Below, in pieces: positions 8,662 through 16,401 of a stretch of 64,000 bases of DNA; within the stretch, counting starts at the first letter, position 1, and every line of letters begins with the position of its first letter. The stretch lies in contig NZ_JACXJA010000020.1 in the NCBI RefSeq assembly GCF_014705615.1, positions 112,314 through 176,313 on the forward strand, in the 5' to 3' direction. This DNA is from Paenibacillus oceani (lineage in GTDB: Bacteria; Bacillota; Bacilli; Paenibacillales; NBRC-103111). The position numbers and the translations under genes were made by a program. The notes under the pieces are model-generated. The model was not told the DNA's origin. It worked only from the letters and a program-made list of their open reading frames with translations, and made no database searches.

Positions 8662-8705
8662 AAGACGCCTCCTGCTCCCTTCTTAGGTGAGTATGGAGGC
8701 GTCTT
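8662..8705. terminator. Hairpin between convergent mutS2 and the sialidase-like gene
   Basis: AAGACGCCTCC and GGAGGCGTCTT form a perfect 11-bp stem with a 22-base loop. T-runs are short, so its strength as a terminator is uncertain, but its place between two converging genes fits a shared bidirectional terminator. Confidence 0.7.
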
Positions 8706-8748
8706 CTGCATAAGAACATAAGACAAGCTGGCGGACCATTCTGAGTCT

Positions 8749-10227
8749 CTAGATCGACCGGAAGTTTTCGATCCGGTGGAACGTTATATAGTTGGCGTTA
8801 TGGAAGTTGTGCGCTCCGTTAATCGCCGTTCTCGAAGCGACCAGGATATCGTCCCCGTTGAACAGCCAGTCCACGTACTGGAATCCGACCTTTTTGCAGT
8901 CTTCCGGCCACCCGTTATGCTCATAATCCAAAATATCAGCCGTGATGTGCCAATGCTCCAGATCTTCGGAATGAACCAGAGTCAGAATGTTGCGTTGCGA
9001 GATGCTCGGGTTTGTTACCCGGTTAACCAACGACCAATATTTCGACGATTGTGCATCCCAATAAACGGTGAATTTCGACAAATTGCCGTGAAAGTCGATC
9101 ACTTTGCCGAAAGAAAGCGAACGCTCCGGATGGTCCGTATCGGCGTACAACATAATGGCACGGCCGTAATTAGGCGTGCCCCCGTTAGTCTGGTAGCGAA
9201 GCAGGTTGACGAGCGTTCCGTCGGGCTTCACGACCGCATTGCCTTCCAGCAGTCCGGCCAGGTTGCCGCCGCCTACGGAGCCAGGCCAGTTCACATCGTA
9301 TTTGAGGAACGGCATCGTCGTCCAGCTCGCGGGATCGAGCAGATCCGCATCCGCAGGGGCCGAGATGAGACCCGATGCGTGCGAGCCCGTCGTCCACGAG
9401 CCGTAGTCGATTGCCGTCCACAGTCTCCCCTTGTACTCGATGACCGGCATCGGCGCCTTGTGCGGTCCGCCTGCTTCCCGGCTTCCGGCCGGAATGATGA
9501 CAGTCGGCTCGCTCCAGGTCGCTCCCCCGTCGTCCGAACGGCCGATCAGCAATGCTCCGTACTCCGTGCTTGTCGCCAGCATATAAAGCCGGTTCCGGTG
9601 CAGGAACAATTTCCCCCAGAAACACGGATACAGGAAGTTAACGAACGCCCACGTCTCCCCATCGTCCTCGCTGCGGCAAATAACCGACGTATTCTGCCCT
9701 TCATTCCCCCAATAAATGTCGTGCGAAGCAAGCAGCACTCCGTTCTCCAGTCGGACGATCGAAGGGCTGGCAGGCGACCGGCCGGAAAACCCGTACGTGT
9801 AGTCCTCGGGATGAATGTAATTAACTACAATCCCCGGCACAACACCCGGACGGAACAGGCGAACCGGGCTGGACGATGCCGTTGCGGCACCTCCATCGCC
9901 GATGCTGTCCGTACGGGTAACCCATACTTCGTAATCCTGGTCGTTCTCCAGACCCGTGATCGTGATGCGTTCGTCCGAGGCGGATAACGGTACATGCACC
10001 GCGTCATCCTGTCCCCGCAACCGGTATGTAAGCGAATACGCATGTCCGGTAACGGCGCCCGAGGACGGCGCGAAGTCTTTCCAATCCACGCTCAAGCGGC
10101 GATCGCCGGGGGCTAGCCGCATAATATGAACGCTGCCATACGCCTTGGCCGACGGGGCGGCTGTTTTGTATAAATCTCTGGGGTCGGAATAATTCCAGCC
10201 TGAGTTGGCTGCATTGGTTCGATCCAT
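8749..10227 (-). CDS. Sialidase-like beta-propeller protein with N-terminal FnIII-like domain
   Basis: A 492-residue protein. Residues about 30-130 look like a fibronectin type III domain (TGHAYSLTYRLRG, ITITGLENDQDYEVWVTR). From about 145 a six-bladed sialidase-type propeller follows, with two clear Asp-boxes: SEDDGETWAF and SDDGGATWSE. No signal peptide is present, so it would be cytoplasmic unless exported unconventionally. The ATG at 10227 follows TAGGAGTG. Glycoside hydrolysis (exo-sialidase or a related exo-glycosidase) is likely from the fold, but the substrate cannot be named and the arginine triad was not verified. A composite operator lies 32 bp upstream of the start and the IclR gene is divergent, so repression or induction by that regulator is likely. 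Confidence 0.8.
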   Translation of the reverse strand: MDRTNAANSGWNYSDPRDLYKTAAPSAKAYGSVHIMRLAPGDRRLSVDWKDFAPSSGAVTGHAYSLTYRLRGQDDAVHVPLSASDERITITGLENDQDYEVWVTRTDSIGDGGAATASSSPVRLFRPGVVPGIVVNYIHPEDYTYGFSGRSPASPSIVRLENGVLLASHDIYWGNEGQNTSVICRSEDDGETWAFVNFLYPCFWGKLFLHRNRLYMLATSTEYGALLIGRSDDGGATWSEPTVIIPAGSREAGGPHKAPMPVIEYKGRLWTAIDYGSWTTGSHASGLISAPADADLLDPASWTTMPFLKYDVNWPGSVGGGNLAGLLEGNAVVKPDGTLVNLLRYQTNGGTPNYGRAIMLYADTDHPERSLSFGKVIDFHGNLSKFTVYWDAQSSKYWSLVNRVTNPSISQRNILTLVHSEDLEHWHITADILDYEHNGWPEDCKKVGFQYVDWLFNGDDILVASRTAINGAHNFHNANYITFHRIENFRSI

Positions 10228-10258
10228 GAGTACACACTCCTAATGTTTGTTTTGTTAT

Positions 10259-10282
10259 GTTCTCTAATTAAGAACAATGTTC
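10259..10282 (-). promoter_or_regulatory. Composite IclR-type operator upstream of the sialidase-like gene
   Basis: On the minus strand the site reads GAAC-N3-GTTCT-N7-AGAAC: an 11-bp palindrome plus a third half-site. The same 24-bp arrangement, 21 of 24 positions identical, occurs in the opposite orientation at 11493-11516. GAAC-N3-GTTC palindromes resemble operators of KdgR-like IclR proteins, and an IclR gene lies between the two copies. Binding is inferred. Confidence 0.65.
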
Positions 10283-10514
10283 ATAAAACTTCTTTCGGAT
10301 CTAGCATAATGGAAGATGCTGCCGTTAGCAATACTTTTTTACCGACATTAAAAGTGCGGCAGGCCATTTGTGATCAACACTGAAAAATTACGCAAAACCA
10401 CTTTGATAAACAGGACATCTTCCTATAAGATAGAGGTAGGAATGAAACCGGTCCCGTGCTAGGATGCGGCACGAACAGCTTCCCTTCCCTACTATTTGTG
10501 GATACGAGGTAACG

Positions 10515-11267
10515 ATGATGGCAGAAGAAATCAAAGTGAAATCTTTATATAAAGCTCTTAGAATCCTCGAGTGCTTTAACGTCCATAATCCGGAGCTCGG
10601 CATAACGGAAATCAGCGAGCAGCTCGGCCTGTACAAAAGCAATGTGCACAACATCGTCGATACGTTCGTCAAAGCGGGTTATTTGGAGCAAAATCCGGAA
10701 AACGAGAAGTATCGGCTCGGGATGAAAATTTTGGAGCTCGGCAACGTGATTTCAAGCAATATGAATATTCGCAAGCTGATGCTGCCCTACATGCAGGAAT
10801 TGGCGGATTACACGAACGAGACCGTTTATTTGGGAATGCCGAGCGAAGCGGAAGTCATTTACCTGGATTCGTCTTCTCCCAAAAATCAGCTGTCCACACG
10901 GTCGATGCTTGGCGTAAAGGCTCCGCTGTACTGCACGGGGATCGGCAAAGCGATGCTGGCTTTTTTGCCGGAGATCACGGATTCGCTATGCGCCAGAGGC
11001 CTTCGTAAATATACGGATCATACGATTACAGATCCGGCAGAGCTTCAGGCCGAATTGACGGCGATCCGAAGCCGCGGCTACTCGATCGACAACATGGAGC
11101 ACGAGTACGGAATCAAATGCGTAGGGATGCCGATTCTGAACAAGAAGAGACAGCTCGTTGCAGGAGTTAGCGTATCCGGCCCTTCGTTGCGATTTGACGA
11201 TGACAAGATTCGGGACTACGCCTTGAAGCTGGGCGAAATTGTACGGGCGATCGAAGAGAAGGTCTGA
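10515..11267 (+). CDS. IclR family transcriptional regulator
   Basis: A 250-residue regulator of normal family length. An N-terminal winged helix-turn-helix (VKSLYKALRILECF, then LGITEISEQLGLYKSNVHNI) is joined to the IclR effector domain (about residues 80-250), with family hallmarks YCTGIGKAMLAF, the R-x-x-GYSIDNMEHEYGIKC segment and VAGVSVSGPS. The start is put at ATG 10515 or 10518, both after ACGAGGT; an earlier ATG at 10464 has no good site. It is divergent from the sialidase-like gene and upstream of a solute-binding protein; both have a copy of the same operator. It likely senses a sugar or sugar acid and controls both targets. Effector unknown. Confidence 0.92.
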   Translation: MMAEEIKVKSLYKALRILECFNVHNPELGITEISEQLGLYKSNVHNIVDTFVKAGYLEQNPENEKYRLGMKILELGNVISSNMNIRKLMLPYMQELADYTNETVYLGMPSEAEVIYLDSSSPKNQLSTRSMLGVKAPLYCTGIGKAMLAFLPEITDSLCARGLRKYTDHTITDPAELQAELTAIRSRGYSIDNMEHEYGIKCVGMPILNKKRQLVAGVSVSGPSLRFDDDKIRDYALKLGEIVRAIEEKV

Positions 11268-11492
11268 GGCGGCCATGTCAAACAGTAAGTTAAAAAGGGG
11301 CGATACGGTACCGGAAGCGGATTTTTTCCTGCCGTCGGCTGTCCAGTAACGCTCCTCCTTCAAGCCAAAAACTAAATGTTGTATTAGCGAAATCGATGTG
11401 ATAAAGTGAAGCTGACTACAACTTATACGGAACCCCGTTCTCCCACTGAGAACATAATGGTGAAACGGCTATATTTTTTTAATTAACAAAAT

Positions 11493-11516
11493 GAACAATG
11501 TTCTTTATTATAGAAC
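11493..11516 (+). promoter_or_regulatory. Composite IclR-type operator, second copy
   Basis: GAACAATGTTCT, seven A/T bases, then AGAAC. It matches the inverse of 10259-10282 at 21 of 24 positions. It lies after the IclR gene and about 385 bp before the solute-binding protein gene. A lone half-site GAGAACAT is also present near 11446. Confidence 0.6.
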
Positions 11517-11554
11517 ATTTTGGGGGTGAGAAAACGGTTAACCGGATACGGTAT

Positions 11555-11700
11555 GGAAACTGACGTATATGGACTGATCTGTATTTTGGATACTGACCCA
11601 TAAGTACTGACGTGTATGAATATTGGCCTATCTGGATACTGTCGTGTATAGATACTGACCCATAGGTAATTGACGTCGTATAGAAACTGTCATATGCAGC
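11555..11700. repeat. Iterated TACTGACGTGTAT/TACTGACCCATA array
   Basis: Several degenerate copies of TACTGAC followed by GTGTAT or CCATA; the phrase GATACTGACCCATA occurs at about 11589 and again about 69 bp later. It sits between the second IclR-type operator and the cre site in the gap 11268-11901. No gene is visible in that gap. Confidence 0.7.
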
Positions 11701-11745
11701 TTAAATGCAGCCATAGCGAAGTGGCTTTATCCCTTTCCTCCAATA

Positions 11746-11759
11746 TGTAAGCGCTACCG
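11746..11759 (+). promoter_or_regulatory. Catabolite-responsive element (cre) candidate
   Basis: TGTAAGCGCTACCG matches the CcpA consensus TGWAARCGYTWNCW at 13 of 14 positions. It lies about 140 bp before the solute-binding protein gene, suggesting carbon catabolite control of sugar uptake. Confidence 0.6.
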
Positions 11760-11901
11760 TTTCTGTAATTTTCGAAAGAAGTCGGGATGCCGCCTGCCGA
11801 CAGGATGTTAAGGATGGAATCGCGTAAGTGGTACGATATCGTTTTATTCTTCCCTCCAGTTTATTCTTATCCCACCATTATGAGATAAAGGGGACGTTAC
11901 G

Positions 11902-13212
11902 ATGCGGAATTGTACAGCGAAGCTTCTGCTTGCGGGGATGGTTGCGGCAACTGGACTATTGGGCGGGTGCGGCGGAGGACAGAAGGAAGCGGCCGGGGAT
12001 ATTCCAGACCCGGTCAAAGCTCCCGATCCGGTTACGTTAAAGTTTTATACGAGGACGGTACTCGACGATTATGAGAAATACATCAACCAGTATGTCAAAA
12101 AGAAATTTCCCCATGTGACTTTGCAGGTGGTGGAGAACAAAAAGGGCAGCACGATCGAAGAACTGATCGCCATGAACGATATTCCCGATATTATATGGGA
12201 AGGGGTTACGAATCTGCAGTCTGTCCTGCCCCTGGAGATCGCTCAGGACCTCCGGCCGCTGGCGCAGAAGCACGGGCTTGACTTCGGCGTATACGATTCG
12301 AAGCTGGTGGACAGCATCAAGTCCTATTCCAAAAACGGCGAAGTGTATTATTTGCCTTATAACGTGCTGGCGTTTGCGCTCCACTATAACAAGGATATTT
12401 TTGATAAATTCGGGGTTCCCTATCCGACGAACAATATGACCTGGGACGAAGTGATCGCGCTAGGCAACAAATTGACGCGTACCGACGGCACGGTTCAATA
12501 CGTCGGACTTAAGTCGCCGATCAATCTGAACCGTCTGCAGATGCAGGCTTCCCTTCCCTATGTCGATCCGAAAACGGAGCAGGCCCTTGTGACGAGCGAA
12601 GGGTGGAAAGAGCTGTTTGAGACGGCGAAACGGATGTTCCCGAACCCGCTGCCGGCTCCGATCAAATCGCTGGGCGATTCGAGGAACGAGTTTACGACGG
12701 CCAAGACGCTGGCCATGCTGCCCGATATTTTGCTTCTGCACAATACGGACATGGCAAAGCTGGAGAGGGAAGGATTCAAGTGGGATTTCGTCACGTATCC
12801 GACCTTTAAGGATAAACCGAACGTAGGCCAGGGGCTGTTCTCGGACGGATTTATTTTGACCAAGGGCAGCAAGCATCAGGATGTGGCGTTTCAAATCGTT
12901 TCCTATCTCAGCACGGACCCCGAGGTTCAGCTGGGAGCGACGAAAGATGGCAGAATCACCGGTCTGAAAAAGGAAGAGATCCGCAAGCAGGCGTTCGCCA
13001 ACAATGAGCTGGCCAAAGGCAGAAACACGGCGGCGCTGCTCGGCCAATCGTATCCGGTTCCGGCCCCGTCCAGCGTATACGACCGTGATGCCGCAAGCCT
13101 CGTCAACGGAAAGTTGCTTGCCTTTATCAACGGAACGCTGGATGTGAATACGGCTTTGAGAGAAGCGCAGGATCTGGTGACCAAAAAAATCGCGGAGAAA
13201 AAGTCGCAGTAA
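11902..13212 (+). CDS. Extracellular solute-binding lipoprotein (ABC sugar type)
   Basis: A 436-residue family 1 solute-binding protein. The signal ends in LLGGC, a lipobox, followed by a Gly-rich linker, so the protein should be tethered outside the membrane. The two-lobed binding domain carries typical phrases: DIPDIIWEG near residue 95, HYNKDIFDKFGVPYP near 160 and DVNTALREAQDLVTKKI at the C-terminus. The ATG at 11902 follows AAAGGGGA. No permease or ATPase gene is adjacent. It shares motifs in the same order with the proteins at 26354 and 53077, so the three are paralogues. Upstream lie an IclR-type operator and a cre site. The ligand is unknown, probably a saccharide. Confidence 0.88.
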   Translation: MRNCTAKLLLAGMVAATGLLGGCGGGQKEAAGDIPDPVKAPDPVTLKFYTRTVLDDYEKYINQYVKKKFPHVTLQVVENKKGSTIEELIAMNDIPDIIWEGVTNLQSVLPLEIAQDLRPLAQKHGLDFGVYDSKLVDSIKSYSKNGEVYYLPYNVLAFALHYNKDIFDKFGVPYPTNNMTWDEVIALGNKLTRTDGTVQYVGLKSPINLNRLQMQASLPYVDPKTEQALVTSEGWKELFETAKRMFPNPLPAPIKSLGDSRNEFTTAKTLAMLPDILLLHNTDMAKLEREGFKWDFVTYPTFKDKPNVGQGLFSDGFILTKGSKHQDVAFQIVSYLSTDPEVQLGATKDGRITGLKKEEIRKQAFANNELAKGRNTAALLGQSYPVPAPSSVYDRDAASLVNGKLLAFINGTLDVNTALREAQDLVTKKIAEKKSQ

Positions 13213-13270
13213 CCAATGCCGATCGAAAGGAAGCTGCGGCTCCGACTGCGGCATCGTCCTATACGGTTCA

Positions 13271-13294
13271 AAGAAGCCTCCGGGCTTCTTTTTT
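13271..13294 (+). terminator. Rho-independent terminator of the solute-binding protein gene
   Basis: AAGAAGCC, loop TCCG, GGCTTCTT and a T-run, 58 bp after the stop. Confidence 0.88.
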
Positions 13295-13441
13295 CTGTCT
13301 GCAACGCCACCCGCCTGTCGGTCAGCCCCCGGATAGATACAATTTTTACAAAGGTATAAACTGATTTGCGCCGGCTCTTCGGCCGGGTCTGTATTCGGCT
13401 TCTCCGTCTTATGTTAGAATGGGAGAAGATGGAGGTGGATC

Positions 13442-14110
13442 ATGAGCAAATTTTTCTTGTTCGCGTTGTTGTGGTGGCTTGTAGGCAATCCGTTTTTGGC
13501 GCTGATCGTCCTGCTTGTCGTCTTGTACTTCATAGACCGGAGATTCATCGGACTCTCCCCCAGCCTGACCGCGCCCTTGCGCCGCAACCGGCGGCTGTCC
13601 CGCCTGAAGCGCGAGCTGCTGGTGTCGCCGCACAATGCGACCGGCAAGCTGGAAGCGGCCCGATTGTATATAGAGAAAGGGAAGTATGCGGAAGCGCTGG
13701 AGCTCCTGGAGCAGGTCAGCTCCATCTACGATTCGGCCGACGTCGTGTATGAGATCGGACTGTGCAGGCTGAAGCTGGGGCAATTGGAAGAGGGCGAGAG
13801 GCTGATTTTGCAAAGTCTGGAGTCGAATCCGAAAGTGAAGTACGGAGAGCCGTATCTAAGGCTAAGCGAGGCGTTCGCTCCGGTGAAGCCGGATAAAGCG
13901 ATCGGCTACCTGGAGCAATTCCGCGGGATGAACTCCTCTTCCAGCGAAGGGAGCTACAAGCTCGGACGGATCTACGAACGGCTCGGACACCGGGAGGAAG
14001 CGAAGCGGGCTTACTCGGAAGCGCTTCTCGTCTACAGGGGACTGCCCCGTTACAAGAGGCGGGCGGAACGGCGGTGGGCGTTCTTATCCAAATGGCGACA
14101 AATTTTTTGA
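13442..14110 (+). CDS. Membrane-anchored TPR protein
   Basis: A 222-residue protein. Residues 1-30 hold hydrophobic segments (FLFALLWWLVGNPFLALIVL) followed by a basic stretch (RRNRRLSRLKRE). From about residue 60 there are tetratricopeptide-like helix pairs, for example ARLYIEKGKYAEALELLEQ, and YKLGRIYERLGHREEAKRAY near the C-terminus. Such proteins act as scaffolds on the inner face of the membrane. The ATG follows GATGGAGGTGG. It is 122 bp before pspA, and in relatives similar TPR genes travel with PspA, so a role in the same envelope-stress response is plausible but not shown. Confidence 0.8.
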   Translation: MSKFFLFALLWWLVGNPFLALIVLLVVLYFIDRRFIGLSPSLTAPLRRNRRLSRLKRELLVSPHNATGKLEAARLYIEKGKYAEALELLEQVSSIYDSADVVYEIGLCRLKLGQLEEGERLILQSLESNPKVKYGEPYLRLSEAFAPVKPDKAIGYLEQFRGMNSSSSEGSYKLGRIYERLGHREEAKRAYSEALLVYRGLPRYKRRAERRWAFLSKWRQIF

Positions 14111-14232
14111 AGAAAAACCGATCCGTTTTGAAACTTCTTCGCGCACGCCACGTATGAAATGGGTGTAAACAACGCGTTGATTTCCAATCGAATGTAAAGA
14201 TGAACCTATAAACCCTGAGGAGGAACCAAGAG

Positions 14233-14913
14233 ATGGGAATTTTCAAAAGATTGCGCGATTTAACGATGGCTTCGATCAATGACTTGCTGGATAAAGCGGA
14301 AGATCCGGTTAAAATGCTCAACCAATTTCTCCGCGATATGGAAGAGGATATTTTGGAAGCCGAGTCTGCGGTAGCGAAGCAGATCGCGATAGAGAAAAAA
14401 TTCAAGCAGCAGGCCGATGAAGCGGAAGATATGGTCAACCGCCGCACGGAGCAAGCGATGAAAGCTCTCGAGCAAGGCAACGAGGAGCTGGCCCGCAAAG
14501 CGCTGCAGGATAAGAAAGAGCATCAGACCCGCTACGACGAGATGAAGCGCCAGTACGACATCGCCAAGACGAATGCCGACCAGCTTCGCAGTCAGCTTGC
14601 CGAGATGAAAGACGAATTCAACAAAATGAAAAACAAAAAAGACCTGCTGGTAGCCCGCGCCGAAGCGGCCAAGGCGCAAAAGCAGATCAATCAGGCGATG
14701 ACGGGCTTCGGCACCGACAACGGAGCCAAAGGCTTCGACCGGATGACCGAGAAAGTGCTCCAGATGGAAGCCGAGGCGGAAGCGAGCAAAGATATCCGCA
14801 GCTCCAGCCGCACGCTCGACGACGAGTTGGCTCAGCTCGACAAATCCGGCGGGGTAGACGACGAACTTGCGGCTCTGAAAGCCCAAATGGAAGCGAAGAA
14901 GCGTCAATCCTGA
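14233..14913 (+). CDS. pspA: PspA/IM30 family protein
   Basis: A 226-residue ESCRT-III-like protein of the PspA/IM30/LiaH family. It begins MGIFKRLRDLTMASINDLLDKAEDP, the amphipathic helix that binds stressed membranes and the conserved start of helix 1. Long alpha-helices rich in Glu, Ala and Lys then run to about residue 150 (the coiled-coil hairpin), followed by shorter helices and an acidic C-terminus. The ATG at 14233 has GAGGAGG about eight bases upstream. Family members assemble into rods or rings that protect or remodel the cytoplasmic membrane. The neighbours (membrane TPR before; DUF350, a 27-residue membrane peptide and a zinc-ribbon protein after) form a likely membrane-stress group. 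Confidence 0.93.
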   Translation: MGIFKRLRDLTMASINDLLDKAEDPVKMLNQFLRDMEEDILEAESAVAKQIAIEKKFKQQADEAEDMVNRRTEQAMKALEQGNEELARKALQDKKEHQTRYDEMKRQYDIAKTNADQLRSQLAEMKDEFNKMKNKKDLLVARAEAAKAQKQINQAMTGFGTDNGAKGFDRMTEKVLQMEAEAEASKDIRSSSRTLDDELAQLDKSGGVDDELAALKAQMEAKKRQS

Positions 14914-15174
14914 TCCGACGCCTCGACAAAAGAGACAGGTTTCTTCCCTCCGCAAGGGGATACAAGGGAACCTGACCGATACACAATCAGAAAATAGTGC
15001 GGAACCAGCGCATGCGGAATCGGCCTTCAGGGCCGGTTTCGCGTTGTTCTGCGTCTTTTTCAAATATATCGGAAAGTATGTCTTAGAAGTGGCTCCAAAT
15101 CTTGATAAATGCCAGCGTCAAAGACGCCTGCAGGCGTTTATTCTTGGCCATTTCGGGGAAGGCGGTTGATTCTG

Positions 15175-15594
15175 ATGAACGAAGAGGTGGATGTTTTGTT
15201 GTCGAATCCGTTTTTGGAAACGCTCGCTTTTTTCTCCGTCGCCGTGTTGGCCTTAGTCGTGTTTTTGGCGATATTCGAATTCGTCACGAGATATAACGAT
15301 TGGGAAGAGATCAAAAACGGCAACTTGTCGGTAGCGATGGCGATCGGCGGTAAAATTTTTGGGATATGCAACATATTCCGGTTTGCGATCATGAACAACG
15401 ACTCGATTTTGCACTCGCTCATCTGGGCCAGTATCGGTTTTGTGCTGCTGCTCGTGGCGTATTTTATTTTCGAGTTTCTGACTCCCGTGTTCAAAATTGA
15501 TGCGGAAATCCAGAAGGATAACCGGGCCGTCGGCCTTCTGGCGATGATTATTTCCATCTCGATGTCTTACGTAATCGGCGCAAGCGTGGTGTGA
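15175..15594 (+). CDS. DUF350 family membrane protein
   Basis: A 139-residue protein with four transmembrane helices (about residues 13-34, 55-72, 79-100 and 118-138) and the DUF350 signature: NGNLSVAMAIGGKIFGICN in the second helix and DNRAVGLLAMIISISMSYV in the fourth. The ATG at 15175 is taken as start; GGGGAAGG lies somewhat far upstream, and an upstream ATG at 15109 would add a non-hydrophobic leader unlike the family. DUF350 genes often stand near pspA in Firmicutes and near ATP-grasp genes elsewhere; the molecular role is unknown. It is followed after two bases by a tiny membrane ORF, with which it is probably translationally coupled. Confidence 0.85.
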   Translation: MNEEVDVLLSNPFLETLAFFSVAVLALVVFLAIFEFVTRYNDWEEIKNGNLSVAMAIGGKIFGICNIFRFAIMNNDSILHSLIWASIGFVLLLVAYFIFEFLTPVFKIDAEIQKDNRAVGLLAMIISISMSYVIGASVV

Positions 15595-15596
15595 CT

Positions 15597-15680
15597 ATGA
15601 AATACTTATGGGGAACGTTACTGGCGCTGTCGCTTGCGTTTCTCGCCGTAGGCGTTTATTATTTCGTTAAATACGCCTGA
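15597..15680 (+). CDS. 27-residue single-pass membrane peptide
   Basis: ATG at 15597, two bases after the DUF350 stop, and TGA at 15678-15680. The product starts MKYLWGTLLALSLAFLAVG and ends VYYFVKYA: one hydrophobic helix of about 20 residues with a Lys near each end. Initiation by reinitiation or coupling with the preceding gene is likely because no separate ribosome binding site is clear. The next gene's ribosome binding site begins just after its stop. Compact packing and a well-formed helix argue that it is a real small protein; the function is unknown. Confidence 0.6.
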   Translation: MKYLWGTLLALSLAFLAVGVYYFVKYA

Positions 15681-15693
15681 TGGGGGAATGGTC

Positions 15694-16158
15694 ATGAGCG
15701 ACAATCCCGCCGCGGTATGTCCGTGGTGCCAGACGGAGATCGTCTGGGATGAAGAGATCGGTCCGGAGGAGACTTGTCCGCACTGCTTCAATGAGATAAA
15801 CGATTACCGGAGTCTGCATGTCAAGCTGGACGGTGACGATCTCGAGCTGCTCCCGGATTCCGACGATGAGGAACTAACCGAGCTGAACGCCTATGAGCTG
15901 TCGGTCAAGAAACGTCTGGAGCAGCAGGAGGACGGGATGGAATGTCTTCGCTGCCATGACGAGATGGTGGTGGCCGGCGAGATGAAAGTAGGCGAAGGGC
16001 AGTTTGTGCCGGTACAGCCGTCCGGCGAAGCGCCCGCTTTTCTGAAGCCTCCGTTTAAGCTGAATATGTTCGTATGTCCGTCCTGTTTTCAAGTATCCTA
16101 CTCGTTGTCCGATGAGGACCGGGTCCGGCTCGTTAATTCGTGGTCGAAAGGATCGTAA
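15694..16158 (+). CDS. Zinc-ribbon protein with two CxxC pairs
   Basis: A 154-residue soluble, acidic protein. Two separate Cys4-type sites are visible: CPWCQ with CPHCF near the N-terminus (about residues 9-33), and CLRCH with CPSCF at about residues 86-131. A very acidic stretch of about 50 residues links them. The ATG at 15694 is preferred because TGGGGGA precedes it by about seven bases; the ATG at 15688 would be too close. I do not recognise a named family. Its place at the end of the PspA/DUF350 group, ahead of a terminator at 16171, suggests it belongs to that operon. A role in protein or nucleic-acid contact is possible. Confidence 0.8.
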   Translation: MSDNPAAVCPWCQTEIVWDEEIGPEETCPHCFNEINDYRSLHVKLDGDDLELLPDSDDEELTELNAYELSVKKRLEQQEDGMECLRCHDEMVVAGEMKVGEGQFVPVQPSGEAPAFLKPPFKLNMFVCPSCFQVSYSLSDEDRVRLVNSWSKGS

Positions 16159-16170
16159 GGCCGCGAGGCG

Positions 16171-16196
16171 CCCGCTTCTTTGGAAGCGGGTTTTTT
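16171..16196 (+). terminator. Rho-independent terminator ending the PspA/DUF350 group
   Basis: CCCGCTTC, loop TTTG, GAAGCGGG, then six T; 12 bp after the zinc-ribbon gene. Confidence 0.92.
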
Positions 16197-16401
16197 GTTT
16201 TGTCCGGTGCGGTTGCAGGCTTGCCGTCCATTCCTCACGGAGCGCGGATAGCGGCAACAGGCTAATTTTTTTTCCGCTTTGGGGAACGTTATAAGAAGCC
16301 GCAGACGCCTGGCGTTATATTCAAGCTGGACAAGCAGAGGCAGGAGACTGACGATGCCCGTTCCACTTGCAGGTGGCAATTTGAGCATATAGGTGAGGCA
16401 C

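Noticed and set aside
8776..9987. 403-residue plus-strand frame opposite the sialidase-like gene
   Set aside because: Antisense shadow: Arg-rich product without domain, while the minus-strand frame has clear Asp-boxes and a ribosome binding site.
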